Origin: Ariolimax columbianus
Taxonomy: Eukaryota > Mollusca > Gastropoda > Stylommatophora > Arionidae
Assembly: GCA_036924085.1 (NCBI GenBank)
Contig: JAVGWX010000011.1
Span: 38,602,970 to 38,666,969, forward strand
Length of the DNA stretch: 64,000 nucleotides
Direction: 5' to 3'
Position 1 is the first letter of the stretch, and each line of letters opens with the position of its first letter. The notes under the pieces were generated by a model. The model was not told the DNA's origin. It ran no database searches and saw only the letters and a list, made by a program, of their open reading frames with translations. Shown one piece after another: positions 29,203 to 39,654 of the stretch. The position numbers were made by a program, and so were the translations under genes.

Positions 29203-29825
29203 ATGTCTTGTTCTACTTCTTCGTTCGTTCTCAAACTCCCGCTACCACGCCATGGGACTTGCAAGTAGCAAGATTTCAGGAGAATGGAATGCGTTATGCC
29301 ATAGCTTATAGCTTAACTGCGATATCTGCACCTTTCAGTCCGACACATCCGATTTCATGCATTTTTGGGTTCCGGCTTAGCCTTCCCTCTTTGATCCCTT
29401 CTCCTTAGCCAGTTTGCCTTGTTAACTTAACTTAACGTCTTTATACTGGTTTAGAAGATCCTGCAGAGTCTGTGTACAACCAGTTTCATTTACATCACCT
29501 TGCTCTAAAAGATATGCGCATCCAATTTATTCTTAAATGCATTAACTGTCCCTGCCTCCACTACCTCCCCTGGCAATGCATTCCAAGCATTCACCACTCT
29601 CTGACTAAAAAAAGATTTCCTAATATCTAATCTGGACCTCTCTTTAGTCAACTTGTAGCTATACCCTCTTGTTATTGTGGGTGGCTGTATTTAAAAAAAA
29701 ACGTGTTATAGTCTTAACTGTTGCAACCTGTTTTACAGGATCACCATGTTGAGGTAGAGTAAGGTCTGGCAGCTCTGGGTCACTGACCTTGACGCTAGCA
29801 GTCAGTTTTGAGTCACTAACCGATG
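29203..29825 (-). mobile_element. RepB copy split by L2L
   Basis: Tail side (minus 3' end) at 29203-29235 (GAACGAACGAAGAAGTAG). The body runs to 29422, is interrupted, and resumes at 29717 with TTGCAACCTGTTTTACAGGA and a single VNTR-type unit to 29825. Confidence 0.85.
29423..29716 (-). mobile_element. L2L 3' end inserted in RepB
   Basis: The minus-strand 3' end reads GTATAAAGACGTTAAGTTAA, giving the L2L terminal TTAAG repeats. The 5' part stops near a poly-A/T patch at 29692-29700. Interrupts RepB where other copies read GCTCTGTTGCAGCC continuously. Confidence 0.9.
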
Positions 29826-30009
29826 ACGCTTATACACCGCTTATTATCTTCATTTTCCTTATTCGATGTTTGTAGTTCATAAGTTGTTTCAAATCGGATC
29901 GTCTCCTCTCTCGGTGAAGGCTGTCGGTGGATATTTGAAATGGACTGCCATTGATTTTCAAGGTCAAGTTTAACCGTCAGTATAAGTTGCTATTTTGTCT
30001 TGGTTCATA
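29826..30009. other. Unassigned spacer
   Basis: Nothing recognised. Confidence 0.4.
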
Positions 30010-31370
30010 CAAGTTCAAGTGCTATCTCCGCATCGAAGATCAGCTGCCGTGGATCTCCACTCTATCTCGTGCCGTAATTGTACAAAATATATCGGTGATG
30101 ATGGGGTCGATAATAGACACTCAGAAGCAGATGACAAGAAGCGTCTTACTTAGCTACAATAAACATCAGTGCAGTTTAAGTGTCATCTCCCCATCGAAGG
30201 TCGGCTGCTGTGGATGCCCACTGAACTCTTGCTCTAGTAGTGCAATCTGACAGCATTTGTGCAGTCCATCTCCTGATGTTATTCTCCCACGTATAACGGC
30301 GTCTGCCTCTTGGACGACTGCCTTCTACCCTGCCGTCCAGTTTGGTCTACAACAAGGAGGTATTTCTTGTTATATGACCAAAATAACTTAACTGCCTAAC
30401 CTTAGTTTCGATCATTAATTCTCTTTTCACCCCCAACCTTTTCAATACCTCCACATTTGAATTATTCTCTTTTCAAGAAATGTGAACTTATCTTCTATAC
30501 AGTCACATTTTAAAGGCTTAAGTACTCTTTTTCAACTTGTTATTCAGTGTCCATGTTACTTAGTGACAAGTATAATAGTTTAACCTGACAACTTCCAGTT
30601 AGTAGTGACGAGTATACATAACACCTGACAATTATCAGTTTAGTAATGACAAGTGTGCCTAACACCTGACAATTATCAGTTTTAGTAGTGACGAGTATAC
30701 ATAACATCTGACAGTTATCAATATCAATTTATGATTTATCTGTTTGGATGTCAGTATCTGCCACATGTTGCTGAATACCATCTTGGTCATACCTTATTCT
30801 CTTTCTCTTTTCTTTTTCTCACCTGCCATATTCCGTTACTGTTTGAAGGCATCTGAGATGGAATGCTAAACCGGTACTCAAGAAATGATTGCTGAAGTCG
30901 GATGTGTTAGACCAAAAGGTGCAAATATCGAAGTCAAGCTGTAAACTACGACATAAATTATTCCGTTCTCTGGACAACATTCTGCTACATAAGCCCTTTC
31001 AGGGTTTGGTAGCGGGAGATTGAGAACGAATGAAGCCAAGCCATATGACCTAGATAGGAGAAATACTGTACCTCTTCCAGTAGTTGATATACATGGTTTA
31101 TTGTCACTTTTCCCAGTTATCATAGTCTTTGTTTTCTTTATGTTTATGTCTAGTCCAAACCGTTGACTTATTTTGAATATTGTTGTCACAAGCTTCTGCA
31201 ATTCTTGATCACCTTTTGCCATCATAACTGTATAATCCGCATATGTAATATTATTGATTGCCACTCCTCCAATGACTAGCCCTGGCATTCCTGCTATCTG
31301 TTTGCATATTTTTTCTGTCGCGATATTAAAAGACAATGGTATAATACACATCCTAGTCTCAATCCTCTTT
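30010..31370 (-). pseudogene. LINE RT relic with C-terminus, paralogue of 22170-22980
   Basis: The minus strand gives IGGVAINNITYADYTVMMA near 31250, KTKTMITGKSDNKPCIS, and, nearer the 3' end, RQLSYFGHITRNTSLLQTKL (30400-30330), then PRGRRRYTWENNIRRWTAQM (30310-30245), the typical C-terminus of RTE- or craniofacial-annotated LINE ORFs. YADY replaces YADD. 30010-30080 is a second, diverged copy of 30160-30240, so the 3' end is tandemly duplicated. Interrupted by RepB at 30846-31043. Confidence 0.85.
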
Positions 31371-31850
31371 TTACATCCTTACTGGGAGAGTATAGCTTGT
31401 TTACTCCCTCTCAAATAATTATATACAATAAAATGGAGTGGAAATGGAAGGACATTGATGGACTAACAATTTACTAATCGTCGCATTAACCCACCTTGAT
31501 GTCTTAAACAGATTTAACAGTTAATGGTAATTATTATTACTTCAGTATTATCATTATAAATAAAATTCAGTCAGTATTATTCGCATGCTGTTCAGATCTG
31601 TAATAGGGATGTCAGAGTCAGTGGTGTGAATGTTAGTGACCAAGCCCTAGTGGAAGGGTCAGTTGGAGCAGAGTCTGTATACAACCAGTTTCATTAACAT
31701 TTCCTTGCTCTAAAAGCTATGGTCATTCTTATATTCTTAAATGCACTAACTGCCCCTGCCTCCACTGCTTCCTGTGGCAATGCATTCCAAGCATTCACCA
31801 CTCTCTGACTAACAAAATATTTTCTAATATCTGATCTGGACCTTTTTTAG
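30395..31850 (-). repeat. Duplicated LINE-containing segment, copy 2
   Basis: Matches 22170-23400 apart from the RepB insertion. 31395-31690 differs from 22985-23280 by only about three bases as read by eye. Confidence 0.85.
30846..31043 (+). mobile_element. RepB fragment inserted in duplicated segment
   Basis: GATGGAATGCTAAACCGGTA to GAACGAATGAAGCCAAGCC, AAGCC tail type, present only in copy 2. Copy 1 reads straight through near 22630 (CCGTTTTTATATGACC). Confidence 0.88.
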
Positions 31851-31858
31851 TAAAATTG
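31660..31858 (-). mobile_element. L2L LINE fragment
   Basis: Same L2L end as at 23262, sharing its left junction, so it was part of the duplicated segment. Confidence 0.8.
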
Positions 31859-32232
31859 TCTTCCCCGTGACGGCACGTACAGAACAGGCTTGGTATCATT
31901 AGAAACCAAATTAGCAAGTTACAATACAAACGCATGGTGTTTCTCATTTCCATCCCACCTGTAACATTTTTATTCGAACCCCCCTCGTACTTTGAGCACC
32001 AGAAATATAGTTGTAAATTGTAAAGAAGTCTTAAAATGCGACCTTGTTAGTTCTTACTCAGATGGCTTTCTTCAGAACTGCATTACATGTAACACTAATT
32101 TGTTTGCATTTAGCCTGCAATTATAATGGTAGCTCCAACACTAGGTCTGTCTGTTTTCACCATTTATTTCTGGCTCTTCTTTATTTCGGTGATAACTCTA
32201 CGGTAGAGATTGCCATACACGTGTTTCGCAGT
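31859..32232. other. Unassigned spacer
   Basis: Nothing recognised. Confidence 0.4.
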
Positions 32233-32322
32233 TAAGACCGGGGTAAGACAGGGATGTATGCTGTCACCACTATTGTTCATTGTATATTAATAATAATAAT
32301 AAAAATAATAATAATAATAATA
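32233..32322 (+). pseudogene. RT motif scrap joined to (AAT)n
   Basis: Plus-strand translation VKTGVRQGCMLSPLLFIVY is the RT block just before motif C in RTE- and L1-type LINEs. Coding similarity ends at TAATAATAATAA, a 37-bp AAT microsatellite (32286-32322). Confidence 0.75.
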
Positions 32323-32486
32323 AAGTTTGTTCGCTTGGGCGTCTGAGGCCCGTTGCGTCGGCCGGTCGCATCCATGACCCACTGCTGTGTCGTGGTTCCC
32401 AGGCCTCGTTCATGGCGGAGGTTGATATCTGCTGGAGCCATACTGTGCAGCGAAGGCCTCTTCTGCGCTTCCAGCCGATCGGGGGA

Positions 32487-32850
32487 AGTCTTTTAGCGCC
32501 GTGGAACGTCTTGTGCAGTATTTTGTGGGCGTGGTTTCCTGATCCAGCTGTACAACATGATCGAACAAAGAAACTCAGCGCAGGTCAAAAGTTTCTGAGA
32601 TTGGGTGGAGGTCTGTTTTAGCAGAGACCTCCGCGTTGTAGATATAGTCATGCCATCGGATGCCAAGGATATGCCACTGGTTGTGGATGTGGATGACCTC
32701 CAGTCTCCACATGTCATGTTTCATAAATGTCCACGTTTCGGAGCCGTAAAGCAGGACTGCGACCACACAGGTCTGGTTAACGCGGATTTTTGTCCCAAAG
32801 GGAGATTTTGCCTGGTTTGCGTTGGAGGTCGTGCATAGCAGACGCAGCTA
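32487..32850 (-). pseudogene. LINE RT C-terminal relic
   Basis: The minus strand reads VAVLLYGSETWTFMKHDMWR, then HNQWHILGIRWHDYIYNAEV, the LYGSETW block found at the C-terminus of many RTE-like and R2-like LINE ORFs. Opposite strand to the RT scrap at 32233. Confidence 0.82.
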
Positions 32851-33082
32851 GTTCTGCCTTGGCATGTCATTGTATACATGGATCGAAAAACAACTGAAGT
32901 AAAACAATAAACCACCACAAAAACGAACGGATGATCATAGTCGCTTTCATTCAGATGAACAAAACCTCCAAAAACACCCTAATGTCCTAGACAATGCCTG
33001 TGATAGATATAATATGAGTATTAGTACAGCAAATACAGAGAATGAAAATCAGCCGAATAGAGAAAAAACTATATATTCATGT

Positions 33083-33190
33083 AGAAGCACAGAACAAACA
33101 GGTCAGAGAATTCAAATACTTGGGTAGCGTGTTCACATAAGATGGAAGGCTGGATATAAAGGTGGAATCCCGAACACCGGAAGCTAGTGA
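33083..33190 (+). pseudogene. LINE RT C-terminal scrap (YLGSVF)
   Basis: Plus strand: KQVREFKYLGSVFT, a stop, DGRLDIKVESRT. This is the YLG.....DG block after the RT palm. Single short fragment. Confidence 0.7.
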
Positions 33191-33860
33191 TGTTTTTTTT
33201 TACCAGCTTTCGCCATTGTTGACACAAACACATCCCAAAAAGAGAAAAGAGACAGCTGATAAATAATATTGTTACGCCAACCCAAGGTCATTGTGGCACA
33301 AATACTGCAGATTATTGAATCAGTTCCCTCCACTCCACTCGGTTGTGTACCAGGATATCGAATCATCCGTCTGGAAGAGTTAACCTCATTGATATGATTG
33401 TTAGTGTTATGGATTGAGAAGGCTGGCGCATTTCTGATTTTTCTCAATGCTTTCTGCAATATTGGTGTGCATTGGGCCGTTTTGCACCTGGCCGAGCTCA
33501 TCCCTCTCCAGGCAACGTGTCCCTCCACATTGTGAATTTTTCTATGATCTCCCTATCTACTCAAGCATGGCGTCACAGGTTCATTCTGACGGTTATGCCT
33601 TTTCGTATTCTTTTTTCGGCCTCGCTTTCATGGTGGATATTTGCTTTTAATCGCTCTTGTGTATTCTGTGTTCGACTTTATCCTATACTATGTTGTTTGA
33701 AATACACCTCGGCGCTTTGCGAGCATGTCCAATTCGGAAAACGGACATAACACGCGTTATTTAAGAGGAATCAGTAACACTGCAATTACAGACCAAACGA
33801 TCACAGAAAAACGCATATGAATCAGATCAGCAGCCACAATGGCACTCAATCTGGAAGGAC
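33191..33860. other. Unassigned spacer
   Basis: No family recognised. Open frames here lack recognisable motifs. Confidence 0.35.
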
Positions 33861-33869
33861 ACTATTTTA

Positions 33870-33936
<67 letters not shown>

Positions 33937-33975
33937 AAATATATATATATATATATAAATATATAAATATATATA
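33861..33975. repeat. (AT)n microsatellite
   Basis: Near-continuous AT dinucleotides, self-complementary. Confidence 0.97.
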
Positions 33976-34229
33976 TTTATAGTTCAGTTTTTTTCCCTCA
34001 CAATAATGGAGGTCTGCTTCTCTCGTTACCGTGTTGATTATCGCCTAACTGGGTCATGCTAACTCGTGGAGTCGACAGACTTAAATACCATATTCTACTG
34101 TTTCCTGTTCCCTTAACGCTGTAACATATCTGTGTAGTCTAGGGGTTTTCACATTTTTCCCTCCATGCACCGTTTTCTCCTTATGTTCTTGTTTGCTTAG
34201 GGCTTGCCATTCGGATAGAATTGGGCTGA

Positions 34230-34800
34230 TAGCCACCCACCTTCAAAAAGTGGAGTCTTTCACATACCTTGACAGCTATATACAAGACATAGTAGAGGGT
34301 ACATAAAACGATGTTTAGTTAAGAATACAGAAGATGAGAGAAGCTTTCATTGCACTGAGGAATTTACCGAATTCAGAAGATATTATAACCACCACCAAAA
34401 TAAAAATCTTCAACTCCAACGTAAAATACGTTCTATTATAATGGCCCTGGAACATGGAGGACATCACAGGAGCTTATGAAAAAGGTACAGACTTTCGTAA
34501 ATGGTTGCCTGCGCAAAAAAAGGGTGAAATGGCACGACAAGATCACCAACGTGAAACTGATGGGGAAACGGGACAGATGCCAGTGGGGCATGGAATATGG
34601 AGGAGGCGATGGCGATGGATAACATTACCAGACAAGCTTAGTTCTGGAATCCACAGGGCAAGAGAAGAAGAGGAAGACAGAGACAGACATGGAAGAGGGA
34701 ACTGAAAGCAAATGTACAGGCAGCAAACACGACGTGGACAGAATTGGCTCCTATGGCTCATGACAGGAAGACTTGACGAGTATTTGTTGAGGACATATGC
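34230..34800 (+). pseudogene. LINE RT C-terminal relic
   Basis: Plus strand, shifting frames: QKVESFTYLDSYI, MREAFIALRNLPNSEDI, then RRRWRWITLPDKL and a GKRRRGRQR-like basic stretch, ending near MAHDR. Order and content match the C-terminus of craniofacial-annotated LINE ORFs. Several stops and frameshifts. Confidence 0.7.
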
Positions 34801-34974
34801 TCTACAGTGAGCTCGCAGGTTTCTGATTGATGGATTTATTTATTGATTGATTCTGGACTCTCATGGCGAAGGTACCCCACTTTCAACCGCAGACCGTAGT
34901 CTTTTAGGCTACATCAGGACATATTTGCCAGTGTATAGATCACGAGTAGTCAGAGAATAGTACCACTGCCCTCA

Positions 34975-35350
34975 CTGGCTCAGTGGTGTCGAGGTAAGGT
35001 GTCCGCCTCAGGTGAAGGACTCAGTGGTATCGAGGTAAGGTGTCCGCCTCGGGTGGGGGACTCAGTGGTCTCGAGTTAAGGTGTCCGCCTCGGGATGGGG
35101 ACTCAATAGTGTCGATGTAAGGTGTCCGCCTCGGGGGGGGGGGGGGGAGACTCAGTGGTGTCGAGGTAAGGTGTCCGCATCGGGGGGGGGGGGCTCAGTG
35201 GTGTCGAGGTAAGGTGTCCGCCTCAGGGGGGGACTCAGTGGTGTCGAGGTAAGGTGTCCGCCTCGGGTTGGGGATTCAGTGGTGTCGATGTAAGGTGTCC
35301 GCCTCGGGTGATGGACTCAGTGGTCTCGAGGTAGGGTGTCCACCTCGGGT
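34975..35350 (+). repeat. Tandem array of SINE-E heads, about 8 copies
   Basis: Units of about 42-46 bp reading CTCAGTGGTGTCGAGGTAAG plus GTGTCCGCCTCGGG and variable G runs. The final unit continues into a complete SINE-E body at 35310, so the array is amplified from the element's own tRNA-like head. Confidence 0.92.
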
Positions 35351-35605
35351 GCCGGAGGTCGCTGTTTCGGTTCCCGGTGGAGATCGTGATTTTTTCATGT
35401 GGATCTTCTGGTAAAAATTCGTTCGATCTCTGGGTAGTGAGATCGGACTTCCGTGGTCAGTGCTGAGCACGTTACAAATCTCTTGGCAGTTAGAAATCGA
35501 AAAGAGTAGGCTTAACGGCCACTACCCGGAAAGAATTAAAAAATCCAAGTGAAAAATCTAGCCAAATTAGTTGTACTTTCTCCCGGGTCTTGTAAGCCAC
35601 AGGAA
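35310..35605 (+). mobile_element. SINE-E copy at end of head array
   Basis: CTCAGTGGTCTCGAGGTAGG, CGGTTCCCGG (B-box remnant), GATCGTGATTTTTTCATGTG, AGTGAGATCGGACTTCC, GGCTTAACGGCC, CTAGCCAAATTAGTTG. Compared with 47985-48270 it lacks only small segments. Confidence 0.85.
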
Positions 35606-35699
35606 GTTCTAAAATACCTTCTACGCATATACGAGGCATATGGCTATTTAACTACATACATTAAACATGCCTACTTGAATATCAGGATTTCGAGTATCA

Positions 35700-35880
35700 C
35701 TGCCCCACAGAGAAAAATGTCGTAAGAGGCGACTAACTGTATGCCATATCGCAACACCGGCCATGGTTAGGTGGTTTGTTAACAGCAGCAAAGATAGCGC
35801 ATAACAAGTTACGGGTTTACTTTGCTCTAGTGTTTTGGTTCATTAAGATGAACTCGTACAACGGTTAACCACCCTCAGCG
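35700..35880 (+). mobile_element. SINE-F copy
   Basis: CACTGCCCCACAGAGAAAAA, GTAAGAGGCGACTAACTGTA, CCATGGTTAGGTGGTTTG, ACGGGTTTACTTTGCTCTAG, CGGTTAACCACCCTCAGCG. See 28330-28507. Confidence 0.65.
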
Positions 35881-36044
35881 ACACTTGTCCCAGTATGCTG
35901 CTCGTGCCTAGTCCGCTTAGCAGTAACTCCTCTCCCGACTACATCCAGCTCACACCAAGGCCTGCACGTGCGCATCAGCCCCTGTAGAAGTGCAGGTCGA
36001 CTAAAACTAAAACGGATGGGTGCATAAATCTGTTTGTAATGTGT

Positions 36045-36500
36045 TGTTACTTAATTCTTAGTTCGACCCGTTCTTCGTCATGGGGTGGTCGCCCTTGAGC
36101 GAGTCCCAACTCAGGATCCAGTCTTTTCTGTCTTGGGCGCGTGTCGTCCAGTGTGATAGTAGCCTATCTGTTGTGGGGTCGTGAATGTTGTATTTTTCTA
36201 GTGAATCTCGCCAGCAAGTTGGGGGCCGTCACCGAGGTCTCTTTTTGTCGCGCGGGCACCACATGGTGGTTATCGTACTCCTTCTTTCATCTTGTTTCTG
36301 GATATATGACCGCCCAGTGGTGTATCGAATGGTTGACCTACTGTGGGGCATCCTTGATGTGTGACATTCTCAGGATGTCGCTATTGTGTAGTTGGCTCTG
36401 CCGCTGTTGTCTGAGAGTTATGCCCACGAGGCGTCCTTCAAGAGATGCGTGTGCTGTTCTCAGTTGGTTCTCTGCTGCTTTACTACTAGGGCCGTTTTAT
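36045..36500 (-). pseudogene. LINE RT C-terminal relic
   Basis: The minus strand gives AAENQLRTAHASLEGRLVGI, then ILRMSHIKDAPQ, and, after frameshifts, WAVIYPETR, a WRDSLEKY-like piece, RAQDRKDWILS and GRPPHDEERVEL. This is the AQRAMERRILGITLRD...W.R.AQDR C-terminus of another LINE clade. Ends abruptly against the 54-bp satellite. Confidence 0.78.
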
Positions 36501-36514
36501 CAATCCTTTCTGTA

Positions 36515-36800
36515 CGCCGAGAAGCGGTCATACCGAGACAAATTCCCAACATGCCCAGTCATACTGGACACGAAGAGAAGCGGTCATACCGACACAAATC
36601 CCCGACATGCCCAGCCAAACTGGACACGAAGAGACGCGGTCATACCGAGACAAATCCCCAACATGTCCAGTCAAACTGGACACGAAGAGAAGCGGTCATA
36701 CCGAGACAAATCTCCGACATGTCCAGTCAAACTGGACACGAAGAGAAGCGCTCATACGGAGACAAATCCCCGACATGCCCAGCCAAACTGGACACAAAGC
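36515..36800. repeat. 54-bp satellite with internal palindrome, 5 units
   Basis: Unit begins AGAAGCGGTCATACCGAGAC and includes TGTCCAGTCAAACTGGACA, a perfect 8-bp stem with a 3-base loop. Length divisible by 3 gives three long open frames with an 18-residue period, not genes. Confidence 0.93.
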
Positions 36801-37264
36801 GATGTCGAACTCGGTACTTTAGGAATGCGAACCAAGTGTGCACTCGACCCACACCTACAAACGACACGCTCCTCCTTAACCATATGTTACAATACTATTC
36901 CTCCCATTCCAGGATTGTCTGATTTCAAAATTTGCATTCTAAATAATATGCATACAACATGGCTGTCATTTGTGTTATATTAGCACACATCCATTTTCTT
37001 GGATTATTACTATTGCGTTGCCAATAAACTGTAATGTCAATAGACAGTGATGCTGGATTTTAAAACGAATACAATTATTCTGAACTAGTTACTTAACATA
37101 CTAAACCGAAGCATAAGTCCCTCTCTCGAAACCTTAACCCCTCACCCTGGCGGGGATACCTCCCACTGGTTGAGGACCCCTGGTGCGTCCTAATTTTATT
37201 TGTTGAACATATGGTGTCTGAGTCTACATTGGACGTTTAACTGTCTTTCTTTATTTAGATGTAT
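36801..37264. other. Unassigned spacer
   Basis: Nothing recognised. Confidence 0.4.
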
Positions 37265-37561
37265 CTAATAGTTGTTGTTGTTGGATGCACGCGATCCGTG
37301 TGTTTACTGTCCGGGCGAATAAAGCGTTAAGCGGCAGGTTATAGTAGCTTCCGTCACATCCCGAGCGTTCTGATAAAGGTGTACCAAGATTCTCCAGGCT
37401 GTTGTGTTATGCTAACTTCATCTTCGTGACACTGACTACTACGGGGATCACATCGATCCCCACGAGCCAGACTGCCATGAAACGGTTGTGTTTACAGGGA
37501 TTTTCAGGGAAGTGAGATGGGGATCCTGGTCAGTATGTATCTCCAGACCCTGAGACGCTAG
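37265..37561 (+). mobile_element. RepA copy, joined at array side to an inverted partner
   Basis: GTTGTTGTTGTTGGATGCAC start. Body GCGTTAAGCGGCAGGTTATA, CTACTACGGGGATCACATCG, GGATCCTGGTCAGTATG. Runs into the reversed array at 37562. Confidence 0.82.
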
Positions 37562-37940
37562 TCTGGTCAGACATAATGTACTGACCAGGACGTCGCGTCA
37601 GGGTCAGACATAACGTACTGACCAGGACGTCGCGTCAGGGCCAGGCACAATATACTGACCAGGGATCGCGTCAGGGTCAGGCACAATATACTGCCCAAGA
37701 CCACTACCTCTCTTTCACGTAGCGTTTCCTTGAAACATACTGTTTCAAGATGTGGATCGACGAGATCATCGTAGTAGCGACCGTCACCCAGATGAAGCCA
37801 AGCATAGTAAAACTGATTAGAGAACCGTAGTCCACCTTCGTCAGCACTCTCGGGATGTGAGGAAAGCTGCAACCAGCTACTTGACGCCCTTTTCAGCGCG
37901 CACACAAAAGTAAACTCTATCGTTTTGGGCATTAAACAAC
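37562..37940 (-). mobile_element. RepA copy, partner of 37265-37561
   Basis: Reversed array variant with three units of CAGGGTCAGACATAACGTAC type (about 40 bp). Reversed body (GATCATCGTAGTAGCGACCG, CACCTTCGTCAGCACTCTC) and left end CGTTTTGGGCATTAAACAAC running into CAA/CAG repeats. Confidence 0.85.
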
Positions 37941-38166
37941 AACAGCAACAACAACAACAGCAGGAGCAGCAGCAACAGCAACAACAGCAGGAGCAGCAGC
38001 AGGAGCAGCAGCAACAGCAACAACAGCAGGGGCAACAGCAACAACAGCAACAACAACAGGAGGAGCAGCAGCAACAGCAACAACAGCAGGAGCAGCAGCA
38101 ACAGCAACAACAGCAGGAGCAGCAGCAACAGCAACATCAACAACGGCAATAGCAACAACAACAACA
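37936..38166. repeat. (CAG/CAA)n microsatellite, 230 bp
   Basis: Mixed CAA, CAG and GAG triplets adjoining RepA. Apparent poly-Gln and poly-Leu frames are not genes. Confidence 0.96.
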
Positions 38167-38167
38167 G

Positions 38168-38222
38168 CCAGACCCTGATCAGTATGCTTTGCCTGACCAG
38201 ACGTTAGTCTCCTCTCCCAATC
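38168..38222 (+). mobile_element. RepA right end fused to microsatellite
   Basis: GACCCTGATCAGTATGCTTT, then CCTGACCAGACGTTAGTCTC, the last array unit and right terminus. The whole body is missing between the microsatellite and this end. Confidence 0.8.
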
Positions 38223-38629
38223 TATCTTGCATTAGTCAGGGACGATTCGTTGGGTTTTCACGCTGTTGAAATATATCTGGTCTCCACAAGAGCTATCTGT
38301 CCCGTCTGTTCTTGTTATACTATAAGCCTTCTTGACTGACTGATAGACAATCTGTGAGAAGTACTATCGTGTCTCCTTCATAGTTTTTTTTTGTTGGTTC
38401 CTTTGTTCTGTTGCTATTGCAGCTATTCATACTGCCTAGAATCTGAAGTCGCTTGAGAATTTTCCTTTAAAAAAAAATGTATCCCACAAAAGATACTGCC
38501 GTCGGGGATGAAGTGTAACATACTCCATTGTACTAAGCCACAGCTTGTGTGAGGTGGGATGGCGAGTAACCTTCTTTGTCGGCTTTCTTTCCCAAACCGT
38601 CCGTCAGACACTCATTTACAAATGAGCTC
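38223..38629. other. Unassigned spacer
   Basis: Nothing firm. A frame with short hydrophobic runs has no motif. Confidence 0.4.
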
Positions 38630-39270
38630 CATATACAGGGACCTAGGGGTTATAATAGATCATACATGTAAAGTGAGTGAGCATGTCAAGGTAGCAGTGA
38701 AAAAGGCAAATGCAATGTTAGGTATGATAAAAAGAAATACTAAACATAGGAGCAAGGAAGTGATTGTCAATCTGCATAAAGCATTAGTCAGACCTAGATT
38801 GGAGTACTGAGGGAATATAAATATGCTGGCAAGGATACAAAAATGCGCGACAAAGCTGGTAGTGAGATTCCAGAATTACAGTTATGAGCAAAGACTCAGA
38901 AAAACCGGCCTACAGTGTCTAGAACAAAGAAGAATTCCAGGTGACTTAATACAGGTTTATGAGATAATCAGAGGAACGGATAAATTAGACTAAGAATTTT
39001 TTTTCAAAACACAACCACTTACAAGAACAAGAGGGCATAGATAAACTCAAGAATGTCCAGATTATATATTCGGACATATTTTTTTAGTCAGAGAGTGGTG
39101 AAAGCTTGGAGTGCATTGCCACAGGAAGTAGTGCAAGCAAGGATAATTAATGCATTTCAGAATAGATTGTATGCGCATATCTTTCAGGGCAAGGAAATGT
39201 AAATTGCACTGGTTGTATACAGACTCTGCAGAGTCTTCTAAACCAGTAGAAAGACATTAAGTTAAGTGTC
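38630..39270 (+). pseudogene. L2L LINE RT C-terminal region and 3' end
   Basis: Best plus-strand L2L copy. Reads [52 protein letters not shown], then decayed KLVVRFQNYSYEQRLRKTGL, DLIQVYEII, TRTRGH. These are the conserved CR1/L2 C-terminal blocks. 3' end TCTTCTAAACCAGTAGAAAG then ACATTAAGTTAAG. Stops and shifts after codon 85. Confidence 0.88.
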
Positions 39271-39459
39271 CGCTGGGTTCACTGAAGCGTGCCCATAGCG
39301 GTAGCTGGACCTCGTAATGTGTTACGACGTTCCAGTAATTTCTTGTCTTCTAAAATATATTTTCCATGAGATGCCGTCGACGACACGCCAGTGGTGTTTT
39401 GACCTTTAAAAGAGGATTTGTGATTAACCCTTATTGCTGTCTGCCCGATACACGGAAGT
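39271..39459. other. Unassigned spacer
   Basis: Nothing recognised. Confidence 0.4.
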
Positions 39460-39640
39460 GCCGAGAAGAGATCAGGTAACAATATTCATTCTACTCTCAA
39501 GAAATGACAGACAGATATATTATTTGTTCAACAAATTAAAAATTGGATGCACATACAGTTTCTCATGTGGGGAAGTACATCATATTTTCCAGTACTTACG
39601 GATCCACGAGAAGTGTAATGTGACAGCATGGTCATATCCA
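39460..39640 (+). pseudogene. JocL RNase H C-terminal relic
   Basis: RRDQVTIFILLSRNDRQIYY, LFNKLKIGCTYSFSCGEVHH. Matches RREQVVVFRLRTGHNRLRYH and LFNKLKIGGTDECPCGTG of JocL with many substitutions. An older copy than those at 15742 and 26708. Confidence 0.8.
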
Positions 39641-39654
39641 ATCCTTTTGTATTC

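Noticed and set aside
36141..36983. 280-codon frame across 36141-36983
   Set aside because: The first part is antisense to a LINE RT relic, the middle is the 54-bp satellite and the rest has no motif.
37877..38164. Poly-Leu minus-strand frame
   Set aside because: Antisense of the CAG/CAA microsatellite.
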